A stretch of 64,000 nucleotides of DNA. Source: Branchiostoma floridae (lineage: Eukaryota > Chordata > Leptocardii > Amphioxiformes > Branchiostomatidae). Below are positions 19,910 to 29,317 of the stretch, piece after piece. The notes under the pieces are model-generated. The model saw only the letters and a list, made by a program, of their open reading frames with translations. It was not told the DNA's origin and made no database searches. The position numbers and the translations under genes are program-made. The stretch lies in the NCBI RefSeq assembly GCF_000003815.2, contig NC_049990.1, positions 673,395 through 737,394 of the forward strand, read 5' to 3'. Positions within the stretch are counted from its first letter, which is position 1. Each line of letters opens with the position of its first letter.

Positions 19910-20990
19910 ATGGCAGGAACTGTTCAGGTGTTGCTTGTTGTGGGTTTCTGGGTTGTTTCTGTCAACCTCCTTTGTTCTGCTTGGGCCCAGGAGTTCAGCT
20001 TTTCCGTACCAGAAAACGTCACTGTTGGGGAGACCATTTTCAGCCTGCTAGGGACCCGGGCTGGAGAAAAAGCGGAACTTCCGTGTGCCAAAATGGAGGG
20101 AGATCCGTACGGCCGCTTTAATGTGACGAAGAACTGCACTATTGTGGTCGCCAATCCCCTGGACTGGTCAGTACAGTCGGCATATCTACTGACCATCCGC
20201 AGTGGAGTCCACAACACGAGAGTTAAAGGTGGGTTTACACCTGCGTATATTTTCATGCCGCATGAGTTCCGTTTTGACATTTTTCGACATTTTGACTAAT
20301 TTCTTCAATACGCGGCCGCACGCACAAGTCGCACCTCTATCGCATCTGAATCGTCTTTAGAAAGTTTCACGTACGCAGGCAAACGAAAATATACGCACAG
20401 TTCGTCTGATAGTTTTGGACATGCACAAAACTATCATTCGTACGCAGTTTGGTGCCCAAAACGTTATGGATGCGCAATACAGTGGTCCCACGTCGGTCGA
20501 TTGCGCTATGAAGACGCTACATGTTTGCGCTTTACACGCAGTAATACGCGGAAATCGCGGTAATGCGAGTACATAGCGTTCTTACAGCGCAGACACAACG
20601 CACCATGAGCGACCGTATAACGAATGCACACATAGATCACGATTTAGTACCGTGCGTTCTGCGATCGCTTTGCGCATACTACGCGTACTAATAGCGTGAT
20701 CGACGCACACTCCAGATTTGGAATAAATACGAAGGTGCATCTGACTCCAGACAAAAAAAATCATCTCAAGATGTATATAACTTTATTGCAGGATTCAGGG
20801 GATTCTGAGGCAAGGAATACGGTTGGAGAAGCCACCGGGATATCCAGAGGACCTGTACCGACTGATGAGGTCGTGTTGGCTCGACGTTCCAGATACCAGA
20901 CCGACTCCGGAAGGGATAGAAGAGAGGCTGCTGCAAATGAGACGTGCACTGCTTCCACATGACGTCATTGAAATGGAGACTGTGGTGTAG
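19910..20990 (+). pseudogene. RTK2: gutted receptor tyrosine kinase
   Basis: From ATG 19910 the signal peptide and cadherin-like N-terminus match the other RTKs up to VHNTRVK (about 20226). Homology then stops. About 570 bp of unrelated TACGC-rich sequence follows, and homology resumes at 20799 (GILRQG) to the TAG at 20988-20990. EGF, Ig, TM and nearly all of the kinase, some 2.2 kb, are missing. The open frame runs on to a stop at 20297-20299, so at most a 129-residue secreted N-terminal fragment could be made. A potential donor (AAAG|GTGGGT) and acceptor (TTATTGCAG) flank the insert, but joining them puts the kinase tail out of frame and gives an immediate TGA. Confidence 0.85.
20227..20790. 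mobile_element. TACGC-rich insert replacing the body of RTK2
   Basis: Begins GGTGGGTTTACACCTGCGTA. It is rich in CG and TACGC words unlike its surroundings, and contains a hairpin (GATAGTTTTG ... CAAAACTATC, near 20409-20436). There is no transposase-like ORF. Probably a non-autonomous DNA transposon or several nested ones; the ends are not certain. Confidence 0.5.
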
Positions 20991-21731
20991 TTTTTCTCGC
21001 TCTTGAGTGTTGTAAAAGAAAATATGAAGCTTTTGTTTGCTATTCTTAGTATTTTTGTAGAATCTTTCTCCGTGTGTTTAGTGCTTGTGTTGATATTTCA
21101 ATCACTGAGTGTTGTTTTGAGGCCATTACTAAGTTTGAATAGAGAGCTAGCTGTACAAAATCTTGCTTGCTTTGCTGTGTACCATTACCTAAAGTAACAG
21201 TTGATGGGTTGCTGTGATGGCTTGAGTATTAAGATGTAGTTATGTGCATGTTAGAATCTTACTTAGTCAATGATAAGCATATGCAAATGTGGAGGGTACT
21301 ATAGATGCTTTGCAAATTGATTTCCCAATTTAAAGAAATATATATAACTTAACACATCATTCCTTCTTCCGTATTACGTTTAAAGTCAATTTGCAGTTTG
21401 AATCCAGTGCTGTGTCTATATTTCACTGATGTTGTAATTAATCGGTGAAGGTATAAGACCGTTCAGTTCTCGTTCTTTATTCTATTAACATGCTTTGAAT
21501 ACTTAGTATAGCTTTGAATACTAGTACTGAACAATAGCCAGTAGTCGACCGTACAAAACGCCTTTCCTTACAGTAAACCCGTGACGGGTGCAATAAACTT
21601 TGATCTGACGTGTATTATAAAACCTGCATCATGATTTTATTTTACATCATGAACATTTATGTTAATATAAAAAGCCTGCTTCAGACAATCAGCCCCGCCC
21701 TGTAGGTAAGACTAATCACGAGTTGTTTACC
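20991..21731. other. RTK2 3' flank and spacer
   Basis: Matches the b-type 3' flank of RTK1 and RTK4, ending in CAATAAACTTTGATCTGA near 21593. No gene seen. Confidence 0.6.
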
Positions 21732-22190
21732 ACACGCCATTACGGACCAGCTACCGACGGCCGCATCCTGCACAACAACAGCCTGAGCCATTACGGACCA
21801 GCTACCGACGGCCGCACCCTACACAACAACAGCCTGAGCCATCACGGACCAGCTACCGACGGCCGCACCCTACACAACAACAGCCTGAGCCATCACGGAC
21901 CAGCTACCGACGGCCGCACCCTACACAACAACAGCCTGAGCCATCACGGACCAGCTACCGACGGCCGCAACCTACACAACAACAGCCTGAGCCATCACGG
22001 ACCAGCTACCGACGGCCGCACCCTACACAACAACAGCCTGAGCCATCACGGACCAGCTACCGACGGCCGCACCCTACACAACAACAGCCTGAGCTATTAC
22101 GGACCAGCTACCGACGGCCGCACCCTACACAACAACAGCCTGAGCCATCACGGACCAGCTACCGAAGGCCGTACTCAACACAACAACAGC
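21732..22190 (+). repeat. 51-bp tandem array 2
   Basis: Nine units of the 51-bp repeat described at 9542, the longest such array in the window. A single further unit with the same leader occurs at about 22375-22410. Confidence 0.9.
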
Positions 22191-22535
22191 CTGGGGGATT
22201 CTACACGAGCACCTGACCAGAACGTGCAGCTAAAGCTGCTCTTGTGGCTTGACAGGTATGCTGCTGCCGGTGGATAAACTTTAAGGGTAAATCTGTTATG
22301 TCCACATGTTGTTATAACTTAATTAGGATTGATTTCAGCCCCGCCCTGTAGGTAAGACTAATCCCAGGTTGTTTACCACACGCCATTACGGACCAGCTAC
22401 CGACGGCCGCACTCTACAAGCGCACCATCAGCGGTGCCTGGGGCATTCTACACGAGTTCCTGCCAGCTGAGTGCCAGCTGAAGCTGTTCTCAGTGGCTTC
22501 AAAGGTATGTTTCTGCGAGTGCATGAACATTTAAG
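22191..22535. other. array-flanking spacer
   Basis: Repeated flank of the 51-bp arrays (GCTGCTGCCGGTGGATAAAC and CAGTGGCTTCAAAGGTATGT). The AGGTATG words look like splice donors, but no linked exon or acceptor could be defined. Confidence 0.4.
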
Positions 22536-22646
22536 GTATTCTGTATCGCCCGAGCCGAGGTACGGCCCGACCGCGGAAGGATTGGCCGAAGCCCGGAGAG
22601 CGATCCGACCCGCGGGAGGGCCGGGGCCGGGGGCGATACGGAATAC
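22536..22646. mobile_element. 111-bp GC-rich MITE, copy 1
   Basis: Inverted ends GTATTCTGTATCGCCC (22536-22551) and GGGCGATACGGAATAC (22631-22646) around a very GC-rich core. A second copy lies at 42677-42787 in the equivalent spacer. The following 300 bp (to about 22950) are shared and may belong to a larger element. Confidence 0.65.
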
Positions 22647-24165
22647 ACCGCGTTGTATTTCATCTATATCATTCCAACCCGAGGAAACTCAAGTTTATCG
22701 CAAAAAAGACCCAAAAATGTGACATTGATGCACATGGCATCAACTTTAGTCGCCAATTCAAACGAAAAATCGGGCCAAGCCAGTGAGCAGCTGTTCGAAT
22801 TTTCAACAGCGTGGCACACACAAGCAAGTACTAATCGTTCGAATCGAATTATAGAACCCTGGGCCGGGTCGTACCGTAAAATACGGACCGGTCGGAACGC
22901 CGACATCAAACGTAACTCTGGACCGGGTATGATACAAAACTCGTTATGTGCTTTAATCTGAGTTGAAATCTCCAAGCAGATGTTGGTTGGTAGAATGCGG
23001 TGTTTTGTTACTGTCGACAAGCCGTCACAAAACGTGTATCTTTCACACCAACATTTGCTTGTTGATCAAGCTACTGTAAATGCATTTAATTTCGCGGGGA
23101 TTTAATGTAGCGGTAGCAGGAAAAGGACTGTTCGCGTTGTTTTCAAGTTCGCGGTAGCACCATACACTGTAGTCTCTTACTGCCATGGAAAAATTTCCGC
23201 GGTGGTTTTAAGTTCGCGGCAAATTTGCAACGCGAAAACCTGTCTGCCTGCGCCTGTTTACGCCAATGGCGCAATCTATTCTTTAAAAAGTAAAATGGCG
23301 GCCGACAATAACAACTCCCAACACCATATCTATCTGCAGCCGGGACTATTTGTATAAGTTATACATTATATCTACAACACATAGAAAAGAGTAAGCAACC
23401 ACAGTATTGTGTATATATATATATATATAATTTTTTGTAAACGTTAGATTTAGTGATAACATTTATACAATAGATTTAGCAGAGATTTTTATGCTTAACT
23501 ACTTCGTCTCAACCCCGGTTAGGCAGATATACCTTTCTGGGAGACTTGCTACATTTGTTGACTTCACATTATCTAAAAACACGTCAGCAAAAAGAATATT
23601 AATATCCATGCAGCCAGTTGTAGACAATCAACACAACCATATCATATAATCACAGTGAGTTACACGCTGTAAAGAACAACGTGTACGTTGAATGGCAAAG
23701 TTTGCAGTGGAGCGAATGATAAGGAAGACTTTCGCTTCGGCGCCCGCAGCTACAAGAAGGACTTGTAACTAGATTACGGATGAACAGCCTTGGCCTTAAG
23801 CTGCAGGTGTCGAAGTGAAGACGTGTCTCGTGACTTATTTGCATAAATGATAAGAAAATACGAATATAGCCTTCTTTCTTAAGATGTCATATTTTGGACA
23901 ACGTCCGTTATTAGCGTGGGATGATCAACCATCAATGACAAAGATAAATGTGATAATAATTTGGTGATGGTATTAAACGGTTTTCCTTACATTGAACCTG
24001 TTACAATTATTGTTACAAATATAGACTTTGAGCTGAGTTGTATTACAAAACCTGCATCATGATTATACTTTACATCATGAACATTAATGTTAATATCATT
24101 CAAATATCCAGCCACAGACAATCATCTCCTGCCTGTACGTCAGACTAATCCTGGGTTGTTTGTCA
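22647..24165. other. spacer upstream of array 3
   Basis: No gene supported. It aligns closely with 42788-44194 except for an extra block at about 23074-23240. Holds a (TA)n run near 23410-23428. Confidence 0.6.
23074..23240. mobile_element. insertion of a TTTCGCGGGG-type dispersed repeat
   Basis: About 165 bp with repeated words TAATTTCGCGGGG, AAGTTCGCGG and TTTCCGCGG. It is missing from the otherwise matching spacer near 43220, so it is a recent insertion or a loss in the other copy. No ORF. Confidence 0.5.
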
Positions 24166-24420
24166 CACGTCATTACGGACCAGCTACCGACGGCCGCACC
24201 CTACACAACAACAGCCTGAGCCATCACGGACCAGCTACCGACGGCCGCACCCTACACAACAACAGCCTGAGCCATCACGGACCAGCTACCGACGGCCGCA
24301 CCCTACACAACAACAGCCTGAGCCATTACGGACCAGCTACCGACGGCCGCACCATACACAACAACAGCCTGGGGCATTACGGACCAGCTACCGACGGCCG
24401 CACCCTACACACCAGCACCC
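24166..24420 (+). repeat. 51-bp tandem array 3
   Basis: Nearly five units of the 51-bp repeat, ending in ACCAGCACCCGGTGCC, the word that seeds the 37-bp array of unit 1. Confidence 0.9.
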
Positions 24421-26131
24421 GGTGCCGAGTGCATTCTACACGAGTTCCTGTTCAGAAGGTACCAGCGGAAGCTGTTCTCAGTGGCTTCAAATTCTGTTGT
24501 GCATATATTTGTTATATGCCTTAGCTTACCTGGTGCTGAATTCTCCAAGCAGAGGTTGTGCAGAAGATTGTGACGTCCTCCAACTGTTGGTTGCCACGGT
24601 GAAAAAAGCTTACTAACAGTTTTTTTTTAATCCCAACGTCTGCTTGAAGGTTATGTTACTCTTGCAGTGGGGAACGGGTGCTGCGCCGTGATTGTTTGTT
24701 TGTTTGTTTGTTTGTTGTTTTTTCTGACTGGTCTGCCATTACCGGAATTTCTGCAGATTGATCATGCCATCTCTCGAGGCCACAGTCCGGTTCAAATATT
24801 TTCCGGCCTGTTGTGAAAAACATTCCCTCCCTCTAGGCTTCAAAAATAGATACTCTCAACTTAAATCGTCTTTGTCTACATCTATATTTTTGTATGAGTA
24901 CATCATTATTTAGTGATAACATGTATGCTATAGATTTAGTGGTAGTCTAGATTATTGATCGTTTTATTTTCTTCTGTTTACTATTAAAGGGTTTTGTCTC
25001 TTATTTTACATTTAGTTATCAAAACAATAGTAAAAGTAATGCATTGAGCCTACGTTAGAATATAAATGGAGATCATCAATTAGTTGAGATAAGAGTTACT
25101 AAGTGATTCATTTCTATACAAATGACAGTTTGTAAGAAAATGTCAGTTACAAAATTTATTGGAGATATAAAACATATTTATGAGACGTATTACACAAAAA
25201 GAGTAAAAAACACAAAATGAACATTCAAACAGCCAGCATCAGACAATCAACAGAAGTCAACCATATCACATGATCACAGTAATCTAAATCTGTTTGTTTC
25301 GCACTGCTGAAAGCAGAGGTTCGACTCCGGCGTTTTTGTCTGGCTTTACGTCTGCCGGTCTGTATCCTTATCTATATAGCTGGTATAACCACCCTTCGGC
25401 GTAACACACCAGCTTCTGTATCTGTATGGCCGGTACAACCACCCTTCGGCGTAACACACCAGCTTCTGTACTGTATCTATATAGCCGGTACAACCACCCT
25501 TCGGCGTAACACACAAGTTTCGCAGGCACGCGGCGCGGTAGCAGCTGGTTATATTACACTGAACGACCCGTCACACCTAGCTTTTGCACATCTATCTGCA
25601 AGCGTTCTTTAAAACTAGCCAGAGAAGATGCCTCCGAAGAAGATGCCGGTCTCCTATAACTGCTTTGTCTCCCCGTTTATTACTAACACTACATATATTG
25701 ATAGTTTGCCTTTAGCCCGTCATGTTATAGTAGACCGACTGCATGTAGGAACATGCAAAGAAATATCATCAAATTATTTCGACGGGAGTGACTATAGGGT
25801 ATAAACGAACCGTGTAGTTCAGAAATAGGCAGATGAACGTTTCTGGAAGAGGTTTTTGCAATGTCCATTCATCTGTTGATTTCATCATCTAGAATGTGCA
25901 ACAAAGTCAGAAATACGTCAGCAAAAAAGAGTAAACAACCTAAATATTAATATTCATTCAGTCAGCTTCAGACAATCAACACAACCATTTCGCAAAGACC
26001 ACAGTAATTTAACTGCTTGTTAAACACTTTTCCAGTCGAGATTTACTTAAAAATTGACATCAAATTGCAATATATTGACTAGGTTAGGTTTTACAGACGA
26101 CCTTCCTGTTCTGTTCAGTTGACAGAACACC
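24421..26131. other. LRR3 upstream region
   Basis: No gene supported. Almost identical by eye to 44450-46161 (offset about 20030). Contains (TTTG)n near 24692-24713, a perfect Pol III B-box word GGTTCGACTCC at 25318-25328 without a convincing A box, and a short tandem repeat at 25371-25508. The last 180 bp are the shared LRR upstream block. Confidence 0.65.
25371..25508 (+). repeat. 50-55 bp tandem repeat (three units)
   Basis: Three units containing GGTACAACCACCCTTCGGCG and TAACACACCAGCTTCTGTA, with starts near 25381, 25431 and 25486. Duplicated at 45401-45538. It follows a tRNA-type B box by about 50 bp, so it may be the body of a SINE. Confidence 0.8.
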
Positions 26132-28915
26132 ATGTGGAAAAAGCTGCGACACGTGCTGATCTTTCTTCTCATCCTCCTGAATGAGTCCAACGCGTCAGAA
26201 ACTTTCTGTGAAACCTTCTATACTTGCCAACGCTCCGAATTGGGATGTTGGAACAAGCGTGGTTTCACCAGCATCCCTCAGAATATCACGTACGGCGACT
26301 TCTTATCTTTGCAACAAAACTTCATAACAAAGATTCAGCCCGAGACATTTGTTAAGCCATTGGGACTAAGTAAGTTGGACCTGGTGTCCAACCATATAAC
26401 AGATATACCGGCAGGTACATTTGCACCGTTGTGCAATCTCCAACAGTTGTGCTTGTCCCTCAACAGGATAACAATGATTCAGAATGGCACATTTGCAGGT
26501 CTACGCCGGCTAGAAAAATTAATCATGGCCCATAACAATATAACAAGGATTGCGCGTGGTGCGTTTACAGAGTTACCCCACCTCGGCTTGATCGACCTGT
26601 CATTCAATAAGATGACAACGATTCAGGCAGGTACATTTGCAGACCCACCCCGTCTAGGCAAGTTATATTTGGGCAACAACAGGATAACTAAGATCTATCC
26701 TGGTGTGTTTGCAGAGTTACCCCGGCTTCAAATACTGATCCTATTCGCAAACCAGATAACAATGATTCAAACTAGCGCATTTGCAGAGTTGCCGGAGCTC
26801 TTTACGTTGAACCTAATCTTCAACGGGATAACAATGATTCGAACTGGCACATTTGCAGACCTTCCCAGCCTCAAAAACTTGTATCTGGAATTCAATCCGA
26901 TAACAGAGATTCAGCCCTGTGCATTTGTAAATCTGCCCGAGCTATGGAATGTTGAAGTAGACGACAGGCAGATGCTGGAAGGATCGATATGTGAAGAACG
27001 AACCATATCAACACTGTCTGTTGATATCCAAACCTCCTTCCAGTCATCTGCAGGGTCAACATCTTCTCCGTTTGGCAGCACAGAAATCAATGCTGGCCCA
27101 ACAGCACGCCCTGAAGGCCCCACATCTGCCACACAGTCCCTAACTGGTCCAATGCAAAGTGCTAACAACAGTTACAGTGGCACCGTCACCTCTCGCTATC
27201 ACTGGTACTTCAAGCACGATTCTGGTTCAACTGCAAGTTCTGCAGGCAATACAAGCCAAGATAGAGCAACACCACCTTCCCTCCTTGCAATTACCTCAGA
27301 CAAACCAGAAACCCACAGTTCTCATGAATTGTCTCCCAATTTACCCAATGCTGTTCTCATTGCCACTATATGTGGTTCAATAGCTGGCATTGTCCTGATT
27401 GGCAGCATCATTCTCATTATCTGGTGCAAGAGGAGGACCAGCCATCCTCCTCTAGGACTAAATCCCAATGTTGTTAGTACCAACACTAGCACAACGGTTT
27501 CTGTAATGACAAGTGACCAGAATGAACATGAAAACAAGGATCATGATCAGACAGGGCAGGGCCAGTCTCAGGCTAACACCAGATCTTTGAAGGTTGAAAA
27601 CCTGCCACAAAACGTGCAAGCTGCCATAAAGCCAAATCCTATGTACGCAGATGTGGGAACACCATCAACATCTGCCAGTGGTCATGATCAGACAAGGCAG
27701 GGCCAGTCTCAGTCCATCACTAAATCCAACCCAAACACCACAGCTAGTGTAGTGGCCAGTGGTCATGATCACCAGTATGAAGATATTGACAGACAACACA
27801 AACAAACAGGGCAGGCCCAGTCTCAGGCCATCACTAAATCCAACACAAACACCACAGCTGCTTTAATGATCAGGGATGATTATCACCAGTATGAAGATAT
27901 CGACAAACAACATACACAGACAAGGCAAGGCCAGTCTCAGTCCATCACTAACTTAAACACAAACACCACAGCTGCTTTGGTAACCAGCAGCCATGATCAA
28001 CAGTACGAAAATATTGCCCCCAAACACAATCAGACAGGTCAGGGTCAGTTACAGGCCATCACAGAACCCCACGCAAACAGNNNNNNNNNNNNNNNNNNNN
28101 NNNNNNNNNNNNNNNNNNNNNNNNNNNNNNNNNNNNNNNNNNNNNNNNNNNNNNNNNNNNNNNNNNNNNNNNNNNNNNNNGCCAGGGGTCATAAGCAGCA
28201 ATATGAAAATATTGGCAGCCAACACAATCAGACAGGGCAGGACAAGTCCCAGGCTATCACTTATTCCTTAGATGCTACAAATATATCTTATGGCACAGGA
28301 CCGACTGCCTCACAGCCAAATTCCTTGTACACAAACACCACAGCTGTTGTGGAAGCTAGTGGTCATGATCAGACAGGTCAGGGTCAGGGCATCACTGATT
28401 CAGTAGACGCTACAAATATATCTTATGGCACAGGACCGACTGCCTCACAGCCAAATTCCTTGTACACAAACACCACAGCTGTTGTGGAAGCTAGTGGTCA
28501 TGATCAGACAGGTCAGGGTCAGGCCATCACTGATTCAGTAGACGCTACAAATATATCTTATGGCACAGTCTCAGGCCAGTCTCAGGCCATCACTGAATCC
28601 AACCCAAACACTACAGCTGCTGTAGTGGCCAGTGGTCATGATCAGACAGGGCAGGGCCAGTCTCAGGCCATCACTGAATCCAACCCAAACACTACAGCTG
28701 CTGTAGTGGCCAGTGGTCATGATCAGACAGGGCAGGTTCAGTGTCAGGTCATCACTGACTCATCTGATGCGGGGTCGTGTGGCGTGACGGCAGGTTGTTT
28801 GGCCCAGAACCCAGAGGTCCCGGGTTCAAATCCGAAAGGCACTCTGGACGACGTCTCTCCCTGCAGTAATGTTAAAATAAGTACCTATCTACGTATCAGG
28901 CCGTCCCTCGAATAG
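26132..28915 (+). CDS. LRR3: LRR single-pass membrane protein, mixed YEDI/YENI tail
   Basis: Single exon, 927 codons including a 100-N gap (28081-28180). Signal peptide (about 1-24), nine LRRs (one more than LRR2), a Cys-containing cap, a Ser/Thr stalk, TM at about 407-429 (GSIAG motif), and a CKRR stop-transfer. The tail has two YEDI units, two YENI units (one on each side of the gap), and repeated NSLYTNT and SYGTG segments. YxN motifs are Grb2-SH2 type; YEDI is Src-SH2 type. It ends in the tRNA-derived segment and STYLRIRPSLE. By comparison with LRR4 the gap hides only about 16 bp, and since 100 and 16 both leave remainder 1 on division by 3 the frame survives. Confidence 0.88.
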   Translation: MWKKLRHVLIFLLILLNESNASETFCETFYTCQRSELGCWNKRGFTSIPQNITYGDFLSLQQNFITKIQPETFVKPLGLSKLDLVSNHITDIPAGTFAPLCNLQQLCLSLNRITMIQNGTFAGLRRLEKLIMAHNNITRIARGAFTELPHLGLIDLSFNKMTTIQAGTFADPPRLGKLYLGNNRITKIYPGVFAELPRLQILILFANQITMIQTSAFAELPELFTLNLIFNGITMIRTGTFADLPSLKNLYLEFNPITEIQPCAFVNLPELWNVEVDDRQMLEGSICEERTISTLSVDIQTSFQSSAGSTSSPFGSTEINAGPTARPEGPTSATQSLTGPMQSANNSYSGTVTSRYHWYFKHDSGSTASSAGNTSQDRATPPSLLAITSDKPETHSSHELSPNLPNAVLIATICGSIAGIVLIGSIILIIWCKRRTSHPPLGLNPNVVSTNTSTTVSVMTSDQNEHENKDHDQTGQGQSQANTRSLKVENLPQNVQAAIKPNPMYADVGTPSTSASGHDQTRQGQSQSITKSNPNTTASVVASGHDHQYEDIDRQHKQTGQAQSQAITKSNTNTTAALMIRDDYHQYEDIDKQHTQTRQGQSQSITNLNTNTTAALVTSSHDQQYENIAPKHNQTGQGQLQAITEPHANXXXXXXXXXXXXXXXXXXXXXXXXXXXXXXXXXXARGHKQQYENIGSQHNQTGQDKSQAITYSLDATNISYGTGPTASQPNSLYTNTTAVVEASGHDQTGQGQGITDSVDATNISYGTGPTASQPNSLYTNTTAVVEASGHDQTGQGQAITDSVDATNISYGTVSGQSQAITESNPNTTAAVVASGHDQTGQGQSQAITESNPNTTAAVVASGHDQTGQVQCQVITDSSDAGSCGVTAGCLAQNPEVPGSNPKGTLDDVSPCSNVKISTYLRIRPSLE
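28081..28180. other. assembly gap inside LRR3
   Basis: One hundred N. The flanking words GCAAACAG and GCCAGGGGTCAT are 16 bp apart in LRR4, so the real missing length is probably very small. Confidence 0.95.
28771..28835 (+). mobile_element. tRNA-like (SINE head) sequence exonised in LRR3
   Basis: A box TGGCGTGACGG at 28780-28790 and B box GGTTCAAATCC at 28823-28833, in the same reading frame and place as in LRR2. Confidence 0.65.
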
Positions 28916-29126
28916 GACGAGAAGTCCCGTGTTTAAAGAGAGCCAGACATAGAGCACGTAAAAAAAACCTCCTCACTAATCGAAAATAGAAGACAAGAAT
29001 ACCACTCCACGAAAGCACTGTATGTGGCCACGTACAGCAATGTATTTTCATGGCTCTATGATATATTTCTAAAAACTTTTAATTGAAAATCTAAGAGGAA
29101 AGAGACAGCTGGGAAGACAACCTGTA
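28916..29126. other. LRR3 3' UTR
   Basis: Conserved with 14991-15198 and 48926-49136. No gene. Confidence 0.55.
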
Positions 29127-29317
29127 AGTTTTCTTTTACACATTGTCTACCAGTTAATGTCACCTTAGCTGACGTTTCGATGCCTGTTAGACATCTTCCT
29201 CAGAGCCGGAGTTTTGCTTCTCGTCACCCCAAAAGAAGCAGAACTTCAGTTAGAAGCTCTGAGGAAGATGTATAACATCAGCTTAGGTTAGATTAACTGG
29301 CTGTGTACAAGAAAACT
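29127..29317. mobile_element. fold-back element, copy 2
   Basis: Same inverted-repeat element as 15199-15396, at the same distance from the LRR3 stop codon. Confidence 0.75.

Noticed and set aside
9542-22190. CRISPR-like direct repeats
   Set aside because: The 51-bp and 37-bp units are contiguous without unique spacers, and the context is an animal genome.
23692-23769. 25-codon ORF (MAKFAVERMIRKT ...) kept in two spacer copies
   Set aside because: Too short and lying in a recently duplicated spacer; a faint likeness to histone sequence is not convincing.
25318-25328. tRNA gene around the perfect B-box word GGTTCGACTCC
   Set aside because: No A box or acceptor stem found upstream; at most part of a SINE.
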